Source: Cladorrhinum sp. PSN259 (taxonomy: Eukaryota > Ascomycota > Sordariomycetes > Sordariales > Podosporaceae). Taken from it: a DNA stretch of 64,000 nucleotides. Shown here one piece after another: positions 1 through 9,833 of this stretch. The DNA is taken from the NCBI GenBank assembly GCA_033725935.1, contig MU867063.1:1111694-1175693 (forward strand), in the 5' to 3' direction. Each line of letters starts with the position of its first letter. The stretch's first letter is position 1. A program made the position numbers and the translations under genes. The notes beneath the pieces were generated by a model. It made no database searches, was not told the origin of the DNA, and saw only the letters and a program-made list of their open reading frames with translations.

Positions 1-535
1 AAAGTTCGGCAAGCAGGTGCAGATTCAGAAGCAGCAGGACCGCGCCAAGGAGAAGCGCGAGACCCTCGAGAAGATTAACCTCCTCAAGCGGAGTATGTTT
101 TTTGCTCACTCAATTTCCCCTTTTTTACTATATCTCAGTGTACTAACCATTACTTTTCCCCTGAAAATAGAACGCTCAGAAGGCGGTGCCCCAGCCCTCG
201 GCGCCCGCGAAGCAGACGACCTCTTTGATGTTGCCGTCGACAATGAGCTGGGAAGCAGCCACAAGTCGGCCGGCAACAAGGGCGGCAAGAAGCGCTCGGC
301 CGGCGACCACGGCCCGGCAAACTCCAAGCGCCAAAAGAAGGATCAAAAGTACGGTTTCGGCGGCAAGAAGAGGTTCTCCAAGTCGAACGACGCCACCTCG
401 TCCGGAGACGTCGGCGGGTTCAGCGCGAAGCGGATGAAGAAGGGAGGCGGCGCCGGCGACGGCAAGAAGTTTCAGAAGGCCGCAAGACCGGGCAAGGACA
501 GGAGGAAGGCGCAGGCTGGGAGAGGAGGTAGATAA
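1..535 (+). CDS. EBP2: rRNA-processing protein EBP2, C-terminal part (5' end outside window)
   Basis: Nucleolar protein of the Ebp2 family, needed for 27S pre-rRNA processing and 60S ribosomal subunit assembly. The window opens inside the gene. The first exon piece encodes the family's highly conserved basic stretch (KFGKQVQIQKQQ, then REKRETLEKINLLKR-like residues). An intron runs from 93 to 170 (GTATGT donor, tactaac branch site at 141, AG at 169-170). Splicing joins codon A+AA to restore LKRKRSEGG. The second exon encodes a lysine- and glycine-rich tail (GGKKRSAGD, GFGGKKRF, GRGGR) typical of the nucleolar C-terminus, ending with TAA at 533-535. The next gene is convergent. Family assignment is firm; the N-terminal two-thirds cannot be seen. 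Confidence 0.88.
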   Translation, partial: KFGKQVQIQKQQDRAKEKRETLEKINLLKRSMFFAHSISPFLLYLSVLTITFPLKIERSEGGAPALGAREADDLFDVAVDNELGSSHKSAGNKGGKKRSAGDHGPANSKRQKKDQKYGFGGKKRFSKSNDATSSGDVGGFSAKRMKKGGGAGDGKKFQKAARPGKDRRKAQAGRGGR

Positions 536-978
536 TTAAGTAATCATTTAGTCGGGGGCGTGATGGATTGGGCTTTTTCTTTCCTTGTTTTCTGTAACTA
601 TAAAACGAGGAACCACACCATCGGGATGATAGCTCTTGGTCTGTTTTTTAGCGGCGTGCCAAAACCAAAAGGTCTTGAAGATGAGTAAAAGAGGTGTATC
701 TGCATGCTTAATTGGTCCTTTGCTGCTGTTGATATCGACCTGCAATATTCCTGTAAGGACAAGATACATACACCAAGGAAACAACTGAATGCAGCCTTTT
801 CCGTGCGCTTTCAAATCCAATTATCCCAATACAAAGCAGCAAACGCCTTGGCTATGAAAAGCAGCTTCAATGCAAGAACAACCCATACAGAACTTTCCCT
901 CGGCTGCCCCTCCATTGATGACCATTATCCTCAACCAACTATGTACAATCATCCTCCATATTTCCCACATATACATCA
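536..978. other. Convergent intergenic region, EBP2 / ZRG17
   Basis: This holds the 3' untranslated regions of two convergent genes. Short open frames are present on both strands, but none has the composition or similarity of a gene. No RNA gene or repeat is seen. Confidence 0.6.
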
Positions 979-2690
979 CTATTGATCCGTACTTATCTGA
1001 ACGGTGACCTCCCACCTCAAACTCCCGCCCCTTCCATAGCCTTCCCCGCCGAGTCGATTCTGCACCACCCTCGCAAGCCGACTCCTCAGTGAACTCAGCG
1101 CCCCGTCATCCGCTCCTCCTGCTCCCCTGACTAGACACACCTTGAGATTTGCCATGGCCAGACCGTAATGCACCTGCCAGAATTCTGCCTCTTCGACCCT
1201 CGCGACCTGTGGCTCGGACTCGATCTCTCGGACAACTGCCGATACGCTTCCCGTGCCAATATCCCTGACTGAACCGTCCGTTTTTTTCTTTTCTGACAAT
1301 AGAGCCGCCTGATTCTGGGCAGGAGACGATGAAGAAGAGGAGGAATACGAGACTTGCCCGCTATAGCTCATAAGCAACATCAAGCCCTGGGCCACGGCCA
1401 GCCGGAAGCCGAGGATAAACATGCTGCCCGCTATCACGGCACATATTAGGCGGTCGAGCCAGACAATGTGCGTAATGTAGACGAGCGGGAGGATTAGCAT
1501 GACAAGCGCAAAGAATAGGGTCAAGAAGTGGAAAGGATTGGCGAGGAGGCCGGCGCCGGGGAGGAGGCGGCTAAGGTATGGAAGTGGGACTCGCATGACA
1601 CGGCGGATGCGGTTATGGTTGCGCAGCCCATATGCGCTAATGAGCGTGCTGACTGCTGCTGCCAGTGAAGCAAGATCGATGGTGCCGGGCGCTACGAAGC
1701 GGGCACCTCCATGAGAGTGGCCCCCATGGCTGCCGCCGCTGGATCCAGCGTCGTGAGAAACTTCGGGGTGGTGAGGAGCATGGTTGCCGACGCCCTCGAG
1801 CAAGTCCTTGAGATTGTGCGAGATAAGATCGAAGCCTCCGAATACAAGGAAAACGGACATGGCGAAACCGGCCAACACCTCTGCGCGCTGTAGCCCGAAT
1901 GGGTGGCGGATGCTGGATCGTCTCCAGACCTCAAAGTTGCCAAGCACCTCAACCGCGACACAGACTGCTGCTGAGCCGACGTCAAAGAAGACGAGGTGAG
2001 ACAGGGCTGTCAGGGCGAGGGAACCCTCGGCGCTGAGGAAGACGTAGACTGCCACGGCTGCATGGCAGCAGCACCACCAAAGGCGGGCGCGCTGGTCGCT
2101 CTGCATGCTGCTCCATGCCTCCCTGAAGGTCGGGATGGGGAGAGAGGCGGGGAGGACGGGTGGTGGTCGTGGAGGTGGTTCCTGGAAGATCTGGTGGGTT
2201 GCGCTTATCGAACTGTGTTTGTAGCGATGACCTCGCCGTTGGCCAATATTCTTGAAGGGAATTGTTTGGTTAGATGGGATCAAATGGGAAATCAGGGGTT
2301 GATGGAGCAATGTTGACATACAGACTTGACAGGGCCAGCAGAATAGACCTGGGTCTGAAAGTTGAAGGGGTTCTTTGGGGCAGGCGCATCGGCACCACCG
2401 CCATTGCCATTGGCAAGTCCATCCTCTGACTGCATTTTGTATTTCTCGGTTCGGGTCGCTGTTGTGTGGTCCGGATGAAGAAATGCAGCAGGACTGCTTC
2501 GCGGGGATGGAGCGAGGTAGTAGCCGGGTTTCGATGTCCCTGACGAGCTCAATTGATCCTGGTCCTGGTCGAAGTCATCGCAAACAAAGTGAAAAGAGGA
2601 ATCGCTTCGGCCGTTGGATTTGCTCTGGAATGCCGGCGTCGGCGGTGTTCCTGGGGGTTCGATGTCGAAAGAGGGCACGCTAGAAGCCAT
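979..2690 (-). CDS. ZRG17: Zinc transporter subunit, Zrg17-like cation diffusion facilitator
   Basis: Member of the CDF superfamily. In yeasts Zrg17 pairs with Msc2/Cis4 to supply zinc to the ER and Golgi (established). Two exons: 2690-2322 and 2250-979, with a 71-nt intron (GTATGT donor). Splicing joins ...AGPVKS to NIGQRRGHRYKHSS, a conserved fungal Zrg17 stretch. Predicted product 546 aa. The N-terminal ~170 residues are Ser/Pro-rich and presumably cytosolic. A multi-helix membrane domain follows, interrupted by a His-rich loop (GGSHGGHSHGG), and then a cytosolic C-terminal domain of roughly 80 residues. The metal-site positions usual in CDF helices are altered: the second helix has H-x4-D rather than H-x3-D, and the next acidic position appears lost. 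This fits the partner, non-conducting role proposed for Zrg17. The start is the first ATG of the conserved frame. Confidence 0.85.
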
Positions 2691-4070
2691 GTGTTCGACA
2701 CACGGGCAGCAGCACCCTGAATGGGGTTTCCTGGCCTGGATGCGTCTCTCGGCGATGGTGTGAACGTTTGAGTTGGGCGGAGCACCCAGGCGCCTGCCCC
2801 TTTGCGCTTAGTGTGGGGAAACACAAGCTGCGGGACGCTTCTCACTGCGGAAGGAGTCGTTGGGTCGTTGTATGGATTCGGCAGTTGCAGATCGATTTAC
2901 TATGAAGTAAGTTATGCATTGTAAAATCGAAAGAGTAAAATAGAAGATAGGAGCCAAGTACCCGTCTTTCCACACCACAAACAATGTCTCAATCATTCCA
3001 GCAGAGAGACCCGTCCCGACGACCTGGCTGACCGCTGTTGGCCAGCCAGTGAGATTCCCGTTCAGCGAGTAAACCGGCGGGGCATCGATCCAGGGGTTGG
3101 CTGCGCTAGCGACCTGCCGGCCGGGATGACGCAGGGTGTGTGCCTCTCACGGCTTCTCCAGTCTCAGATGCAGGGGTATTATCATCGACTTTACATTTTC
3201 CTACAACCTCCTCTTCAGCATACATCAAACACCATGAAGAGACGCCACGTTTGACGTCGGTAATTTACAGGGTGTCAAGAACAGATGACTAGTCTCGGGT
3301 TCGCCACACCATCGGGTACCTTACAGGTGCCAAAACACAAACACACATCCGACGTTCCCACTGTCCCCATCCTTTAGCTTGAACCTTGTTCCATGAATTC
3401 GCTCTTGGACCACCGCCGACTTCTTTGGATGATGGAGATCATGAGGCCTTCATTGCAATGCTTGACTGACTTATCACGCCTACAGAACATAGAAGCGCGC
3501 AAGTAACATCTTCGACCAGTGGAGGTATATCTAATACCTGAGTCTTGACCATTAGTAGGTTCAGACATCCTGGGTGTTCGAGTGCTTACCAGCGGTTAGA
3601 AGATGTTACTGGCTTCTAGTATAATTATGAGCATCAGATTAAAGTATTGCTTTTTGTTTTTCTGTGTATAGATCTGCAGTACGTATATCAAAATCTTCAG
3701 GCCTTGCGACCATATCGACGTTCTCTCTAGGACTTTTGCTATTCTAGCAATGTTAAAGGAAAAGAACAGAAAAAGGGATAGACGAAAATTTGATTCTAGA
3801 TAGAGAGCACCGTCCCCCACTAAATGAACAACGCCCTTCACAATAACAAGAACAAGAAAGGTATATATATATATATGCCTGGAAAACACAAGAACAAAAA
3901 AAATACCGTTTAGCTACCATACCGCATATATGCAAAAGAAAGGAAAATAAGCAAGACAAATGAAAAAAGCAACATCAAAGTATGTTGATGTTTTCTAACG
4001 AGAAACCGTTCCCTACAATCATAAAGAAAGAGAGAGCCCGTATGTTCTATTGAACTTCCACATACTCATT
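2691..4070. other. Gene-free region upstream of ZRG17
   Basis: 1.4 kb between the ZRG17 start and the stop of the next gene. It must contain the ZRG17 promoter. From 3600 it becomes AT-rich, with an (AT)n run at 3861-3876. Short open frames on the minus strand are low-complexity and look non-coding. A GGTACCTTAC motif lies near 3315. Confidence 0.5.
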
Positions 4071-5363
4071 CTATGCCTGAGCCTCCATCTCAGCAAGCGC
4101 AACCAACTTCGCCCGCCAGCTATTACAAACCTCCTCGAACCCGCCCACCACATCACCGCATACGTGAGCGCACTCCCTCCTTTGCAGCCGCTCTCCCCAG
4201 TTTCCCTTTGCGATCCAACGCTCTCCTTCCGCTCTTAATTCCTCATCCTCTCGCAGCTCGTGTACCAGATCCTTTGCGCTCTTCAATCTTCTCGTTGCTG
4301 TTGTGGTTGTTTGCCTAGACATGTGAAGCGTATCGGATAGGTAATTTAAGGTCTCGACTAAATCTGAGGTGAGAGAACGAAGCGAACTGAGGGATTGCAG
4401 TGCCGTCGTTGACGGTCGGGGCATGTAATCTGACAAGTCGATGAGCATCGGCAGGAGGTTGTCGATCTCTTCCGGGTCAGGTGGAGCAACGAGAGGGGAA
4501 AGTAAGGGGAAGGTGAGATTATGAAGCTGGCGTGTTTGGTGTGTAAGGTGCGTGGTAAGTGCCGAGTGTGCAGTTATTAGCCTACATAAACGATTAGCTT
4601 CTTGGAGATTAAGGGACAACAAAAAGAGAGGAACAACAAACCTAGTAGCACAGCCCTCAAGGCCGCTTTGGCTCCCCAAATCCCTTAGCCCTTCAGTAAC
4701 TCTTGCAAAGGTCCCATCCATGACACTTCCGGTCTTTTCGGTCCCTCTCCTAGCTAGACTTTCCACCTCGTCCATCTTCTCTACCAACCTGGGTGGCATG
4801 CCAGGGCTCTCCAAATCGCTATCCGTTCCAAATTCGCTCCCATCATAATCGCTCGCCTTTCTCCTATGACCGCGTTTCCCAGTCGGTGAAGGCAGCGTGA
4901 GACTGCCTCGGTGATGTGCAATCATATTTTGTGGGCTCTCCACATCCACACCGCTATCCCTCACGCCTCCGTCCCTCTTACTGTCTTGTGCGTCCTCGTC
5001 GTCGGTTTCGAGCGTGATTCCCGGTGCCCCGCTTCCTCTTGACTCGCCGTCCAGTTCTTCTTCGTCGTCATATTCACCTTCTTGCCCGTCGTAGTCATCG
5101 TAGTCGTCATCAAAAGCACCGGCCAGTTCGTCCGCCAAGTTACCCAGCCCGTTTCCACCGCCACCGCCTCCGTTCATGCCACCACTGCTGAATACTCCTA
5201 TGTCCATAGTCTCTGAGGTGGTGAAGCTGCTGCGCAAAGGGGTTGTTGGATCATTGAATGATGATTTTGACTGGCGGCGCTCGTGTGTTGGAGAGTAAGA
5301 GGTGGTACGGGAGAGGTCGAGGGACGGATGGGGAGAATGTCGCGGGGTTCGTGGTGATGCCAT
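4071..5363 (-). CDS. Conserved-looking fungal protein of unknown function with acidic centre
   Basis: I do not recognise the family. The frame remains open upstream to 5414, but only with a GTG; the first ATG is at 5363 (MASPRTPRHS). The N-terminal half is disordered: Ser/Pro-rich, then a Gly run, then a strongly acidic tract (DDDYDDYDGQEGEYDDEEE). The C-terminal ~200 residues look folded and helical, with leucine-rich stretches, and end in MEAQA. A probable 60-nt intron at 4641-4582 (GTTTGT donor, AG acceptor) would join ACT AG to G CTA, giving 410 aa. Because 60 is divisible by three, the unspliced reading also stays open (430 aa). It lies head-to-head with NAT3. A gene is supported by its length and structured C-terminus; its function is not. 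Confidence 0.7.
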   Translation of the reverse strand: MASPRTPRHSPHPSLDLSRTTSYSPTHERRQSKSSFNDPTTPLRSSFTTSETMDIGVFSSGGMNGGGGGGNGLGNLADELAGAFDDDYDDYDGQEGEYDDEEELDGESRGSGAPGITLETDDEDAQDSKRDGGVRDSGVDVESPQNMIAHHRGSLTLPSPTGKRGHRRKASDYDGSEFGTDSDLESPGMPPRLVEKMDEVESLARRGTEKTGSVMDGTFARVTEGLRDLGSQSGLEGCATRFVVPLFLLSLNLQEANRLCRLITAHSALTTHLTHQTRQLHNLTFPLLSPLVAPPDPEEIDNLLPMLIDLSDYMPRPSTTALQSLSSLRSLTSDLVETLNYLSDTLHMSRQTTTTATRRLKSAKDLVHELREDEELRAEGERWIAKGNWGERLQRRECAHVCGDVVGGFEEVCNSWRAKLVALAEMEAQA

Positions 5364-6395
5364 GGTGGGCAAGTGTATGAGGCTTCGTTTCTGATCGCTG
5401 TCGTCTCCTGCCACTACTAATCGTTCATTCGCTGCCCGCGCAGCAACTCAGGGCGCGGTGTTGCTAAAGCTTAAGGGAAGAATTTTGCAGAGGCTAACGC
5501 GTGTGTTCTGTTTATTATGACTGTGGTTTCGGTTGACAAGAGCTGAATTTGAGTGGTACTATATCAAAATGCTTGGTCTATAGCTGCCCTGGTCGGCGTG
5601 GATCCTAATTATGCGGTGTTGTTTCGGGTTCTTTGGTGCGGACTGGGGAGGGCAACGGCGATCGGAGTTTGCTTCTGGGCGAACGGTCAGTCGCTGTCAT
5701 CTAATATCGACTTGGCCAAACAATATCGTAGTTGAAATGATTTCGAAATACCGAGGGCACATGCAAGAATTTGGCCGACTTTGACTGAGGGGAAGGAAGC
5801 CTTGGGCCGGAGAGATGGATCGCATTGCACTATCTCGGTGGAGTGGCGGTACTCACTAAATTATCGCGGTGACGTTGACGTTATGCAGTAACGTGTTAGT
5901 CGGACTGGTACCTTAAAGGTCAGTCTGCCTCAGTGAAAATTATGATCCGTTTTTGCTAGAATTTTGAAAATATCGCCAAGGGAGGTAGACAAATCTGTTA
6001 GATGCCGGGACATTAAGAGACTCGAAAAGTGTATTGCACATGAAGCTGACAACGAAATCCGAACAACAATACTGAAACTTCGGAGAGCTGTTCACCGAGG
6101 AGGGTTGTTACCTGACTCAGGAAATAGCGTTCCTGTCAAGAAACTCAGGGGCGGTGCCACTGCAGACCAGATCAGATTGCGCGACGGGCCAATCAGCAGT
6201 TTCAGTTCTGTTTGTGAGGGAAAGTGGTGCACTAACAGGATTGCTCTCAATTACTGCTGGATTCCGATAGTGAGTCTCCGTCAAATTGCCCCGCCAAAAG
6301 TTCAACTTCAATGTTCAACTGTCAATCAACAAGCTCCCCCACATTCCGCATTCAACATTCGACGCAAAAAAAAAAAAAACATAGCACTCGACACA
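5364..6395. promoter_or_regulatory. Divergent upstream region, unknown gene / NAT3
   Basis: About 1 kb between two divergent start codons, so it should carry both promoters. A GGTACCTTAAAGGT motif lies near 5909 and an A13 run just upstream of the NAT3 ATG. The frame in line with NAT3 is open from 5964, but the protein family starts at the ATG at 6396. No separate gene is seen. Confidence 0.5.
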
Positions 6396-7021
6396 ATGGC
6401 CAACTTTCGCAGATTTCGCCCCGACGACTTGAACAAACTGTCAAAATGCAACCTAGATCCTCTTACCGAGACTTATGAGCTTAGCTTCTACTTGCAATAC
6501 TATGCCAAATGGCCATCACTGTTCCAGGTCGCTGAAGATCAGGACGGCAACATCATTGGTTATAGTGAGGAACACTGATTATGATTTGTCTCAATGCTTG
6601 GGCTAATCAATGGGTAGTCATGGGCAAGCTTGAGTCTTCTCCCGACGTCTATAAATTCTCAGAACACTATCTTCCTTGGCACGCGCATATCACTGCCGTG
6701 ACGGTAGCCCCAGAAGCTCGACGCCTCGGCATTGGAAAGATGCTGACAGAGCAGTTGGAAGCTGCCGGTGATGCCGGCAATGCCTGGTTCGTCGACTTGT
6801 TTGTGCGAAAAACAAACTACAAGGCCATCAAGTTTTACGAAAGCATGGGATACAGCATATTCAGAGTGGTCAAAGACTACTACGGAGACCACTCGACTGA
6901 TCCCACCCAAGATAGTGAGGACGCCTATGATATGCGTAAACCTCTTAAGCGGGATGTCAAGAGGGAGCATATTAGAGACGATGGAGAGAAGCATGAGGTC
7001 GATCCAACCGATGTGTGGTGA
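6396..7021 (+). CDS. NAT3: N-terminal acetyltransferase B catalytic subunit (Naa20/Nat3)
   Basis: GNAT-fold catalytic subunit of NatB, which acetylates nascent proteins starting Met-Asp, Met-Glu, Met-Asn or Met-Gln at the ribosome (established). Exons 6396-6564 and 6618-7021 with a 53-nt intron (GTGAGG donor, ctaat branch, TAG acceptor). Splicing gives GYIMGKLESS, the expected Naa20 sequence. Product 190 aa, close to the family size. Visible features are the N-terminal MANFRRFRPDDL, the substrate-loop region FYLQYYAKWPSLF, and the acetyl-CoA-binding motif RRLGIG followed by the conserved LFVRKTNYKAIKFYESMGY block. The start ATG follows a poly-A leader and matches the family N-terminus. It is divergent from the unknown gene to its left. 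Confidence 0.93.
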
Positions 7022-8369
7022 GCCTGACATCCTCCACTCTGGGCTATCACATCAACCACAATTGTGGCACCCATAAATGCGCTCCTCCTCCCACCAGTTT
7101 CCACAGCCCATCTCAACCCAGAAATTCCATGGAACTGTACTGGATGGATTCGTTGAGATGGATTCAGTGATCTAGCCCTAGTAAGCATGCATCCATTGCT
7201 CAACTCATCTCAATAAGAGCCAACCCCTTTAACGTCATCCAGCATGCTGACCAAGGTCGCGTGCAAGGATTGGTCACAACGAGATGCATATTTTTGCTTT
7301 CAAGGCCAGGCTAGTCTGCCTCGTTGCAGAAGGCTACTTGGGCTGGTAATACAAGATTTCCCAAAGCCTTCAAGTTCTCTATTACTTGGTACTTGCAATC
7401 GTTGGTGAGCGTGCTTGAGTTTGGATTCTTGCCCTGTCATCTCCACCTCATGATATACGTATATCATCGTGGTCAAGGCTCACGTTCTTGCTGTTCAAAA
7501 GTGAAACGTTAGTATGTCTGTGGTTACTTTCCCCACTAATTCGACTGATGGGAGCCGTTGGGCCAACACAAGACTAGTGGCTGGTAACTCTGTTACTCGG
7601 TCGGCCGATATACACTTTGGCGGGAGGTTGAAATCGCCCACGTAATGAGCTATCTATGACGCTCTAGTCTTCTCTCGGAACCACAGTCCGGGGCCGAATG
7701 CGGGATCCGAACGGGACCTGATGACGCTTGATGAGCAAGTATGGAACATCTGGAGGATACCAGACAGGCGTCTCCGACGACATCCAAGACAGCTTTGTTT
7801 GCAGGCATATCCCTCTGCTATATCTGTCGATGACCAGCACGTAGGTCGTTTCTCATCTCTGCCCTGCTCAGAATAGCCATTTGCGTCAAGATGTCTCGCC
7901 TCCATGGTAGCATCAGCTATTTATCGTTTGCGCTACTGAACTTTGGCACCTCATGGTTCGGACTTGATGGTATATCACCGGCTCCTTTCATATCTCTCTA
8001 GCGCATGTTCACCCGCAGACTGAAACGAGACCTCTTGAGCACAACACCGCACACAACACATCTCCGGTCTTGGCCCTATGCTCCTGCAGTAGCACAACTG
8101 GCTGGTGTGGCCCTCACCAGGCTACTGCAGTGTGCTATGAATATCACAAAGGGGTGGAAGTGAAGCCTAAAAGCGTCGATCAACGGCCGGAATTGACAGG
8201 CTGGGATGATCCCGCGGCGTATATAGGGAAAACTCCCTCAGTCGAGGCGGTTTGTTTTGGCCATCCTCACACGCTACCTTTCCATTCGCTACCCATTCCC
8301 TAGTTTCCCGTTGGGGCTAAATAATTAAGCTCGTGTCGATCTCAGGACCCTAGGCCAGGAACATAAAAG
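7022..8369. other. Gene-free region, NAT3 / 2EXR gene
   Basis: 1.35 kb holding the NAT3 3' end and the upstream region of the next + strand gene. The open frames here are short and lack recognisable similarity (for example 7654-7905 minus and 8070-8303 plus). No RNA gene or repeat is found. Confidence 0.45.
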
Positions 8370-9377
8370 ATGCTTGACCCGCGGTTAGGTCTTTCGACAA
8401 TCTCTTCGTGGACGCCTACCCTCGACCCATCCAACACTGTGGTCATGGTGACAACCACAGTCCCGGCTCCCAACCTCCCGTATTCGGGCCATGGGAATCT
8501 CTCCCAGTCGTACTGGCTACGACTTGTCATAAAGGTTAGCATCCTCTTCGGCTGGTTTTCCGAGAGGTTGCGCCAGTACGCTCGGCTCGTACAGGAAGCG
8601 TGCAAGGAGGCGGCGGAGGAGCGTCGTCTGCGCTATTCACCGTTTAGTTCTTCCGCGGCATCTTCCCTTCACTCCTCGTCGGTCCTCAAACCTCATAATC
8701 CCAAAGCACCGACAACGTTTACATTATTCCGATACCTGCCTGCCGAGCTTCGCCAACAGATATGGGAGGAAGCCTTACCTGGTCCTCGAGTTCTGATGCT
8801 TGAACTGCCCAAGGCTCCGCTTGTGCTTCCATATCGCTCTTCGAGGACTGCTACTAGATTCCTGTGGCACGGAGGGAGAAACGTGTTCGCCTGCTCAGCT
8901 CGGCCGCCTACGCTGTTGCAAGTCAACGCTGAGTCCAGGGCTGTCGCGTTGAAGCACTACAGGTTGGGCCTGGCGCCCAGAGGACATCCAAACCCTAGGA
9001 TATATGTCTCACTTCAGCGGGACGTGATTGGACTGAGTAACGAGGTGATGGAATCGGCTGAGGGGAGGAATTTGTGGAGGGTGACTCCTGATCTGAGGAT
9101 TGTGAAGCATGTGTGCCTGGCGAGCGGGGAGGCCGCTACCTTCCTTGCAGGGAGGCAGTCGCATGTGTTGGAGAGTGTCAAAGACATTGCTGTTGTGGAT
9201 TCGCTACTTTTCGGCAGCGGGATTCTGCCGAGGGTGTGCGGGTTAGACTGGGAGTACTGGATTAGATGGCAGTGCAAAGAGGGGAACGGGAGGTGGGTGT
9301 TGGGTGGGGAGGAGTATCTCGAAGAAGGGGAACAGGAGCAGGACTCCGAGATGATCGAGGGGGAGAAAGTTACGTGA
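8370..9377 (+). CDS. 2EXR-domain (F-box-like) fungal protein
   Basis: 335-aa single-exon protein. Residues ~110-140 carry the hallmark of the fungal 2EXR family (FTLFRYLPAELRQQIWEEAL), followed by the usual continuation with PPTLLQVNAESRAVALKHY and a later stretch containing RDVIGLSN. The family is large in filamentous ascomycetes and resembles F-box proteins at its N-terminus, but its biochemical role is unknown. The ~100 residues before the domain are variable and contain a serine-rich stretch (SPFSSSAASSLHSSS). The C-terminus is acidic (EEYLEEGEQEQDSEMIEGE). The ATG at 8370 is the first in frame. A conserved core with variable ends is normal for this fast-evolving family. Confidence 0.8.
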   Translation: MLDPRLGLSTISSWTPTLDPSNTVVMVTTTVPAPNLPYSGHGNLSQSYWLRLVIKVSILFGWFSERLRQYARLVQEACKEAAEERRLRYSPFSSSAASSLHSSSVLKPHNPKAPTTFTLFRYLPAELRQQIWEEALPGPRVLMLELPKAPLVLPYRSSRTATRFLWHGGRNVFACSARPPTLLQVNAESRAVALKHYRLGLAPRGHPNPRIYVSLQRDVIGLSNEVMESAEGRNLWRVTPDLRIVKHVCLASGEAATFLAGRQSHVLESVKDIAVVDSLLFGSGILPRVCGLDWEYWIRWQCKEGNGRWVLGGEEYLEEGEQEQDSEMIEGEKVT

Positions 9378-9833
9378 TGAGTGAAATGGGGGGTGGGTGG
9401 GATAATGAATACTTTATGAATGGGTATGGCTCTGGGTTTTCTTGTTTGTTGCAATGGGTAATGTGGGCGGGTGGAGGGACGATGGATGGGTTTATGGCGT
9501 CTATTGGGTAATGCGGGCGGGTGGAGGGACGATGGATGAGAGATGGATGTATGGGAACTGGAAGAGAAGTAATGAATGGTTAATGAGGGTTGGAGGGTGG
9601 GATGACGCATCATTGATTGGACGTCATGGGTTACGGGCGTAGAGATGGGGCATGGCGTATGGAATGTTTGGGGACGGCTGGATGAGAGATGGTGATGGTT
9701 ACGGTCATTTTAATGGTGGAAGTGTAGAGATGAGAATGGTGTATGGTTGGATGAAGGTATACAGAGAATGTTAATCATGAATAAGAGAAAAAAACCGGCT
9801 CACGCCAGTAAAAAATAGACATAAACAACAGAA
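9378..9833. other. Convergent, strand-asymmetric G-rich intergenic region
   Basis: The stretch between two convergent genes is strongly G-rich and C-poor on the + strand, with many GATGG/GGATG words. Open frames on both strands reflect this composition rather than coding. Confidence 0.5.
9455..9538 (+). repeat. Two-copy direct repeat, 34-nt unit with 50-bp period
   Basis: Positions 9455-9488 and 9505-9538 carry the same 34-nt unit (begins tgggtaatg, ends gacgatggatg) with a single mismatch (tgtggg versus tgcggg), separated by 16 nt. Further partial GATGGATG words flank it. Confidence 0.85.

Noticed and set aside
9014..9613. 199-codon minus frame over the 2EXR gene end
   Set aside because: Ser/Pro/His-rich translation produced by the G-rich + strand; it overlaps the conserved 2EXR frame.
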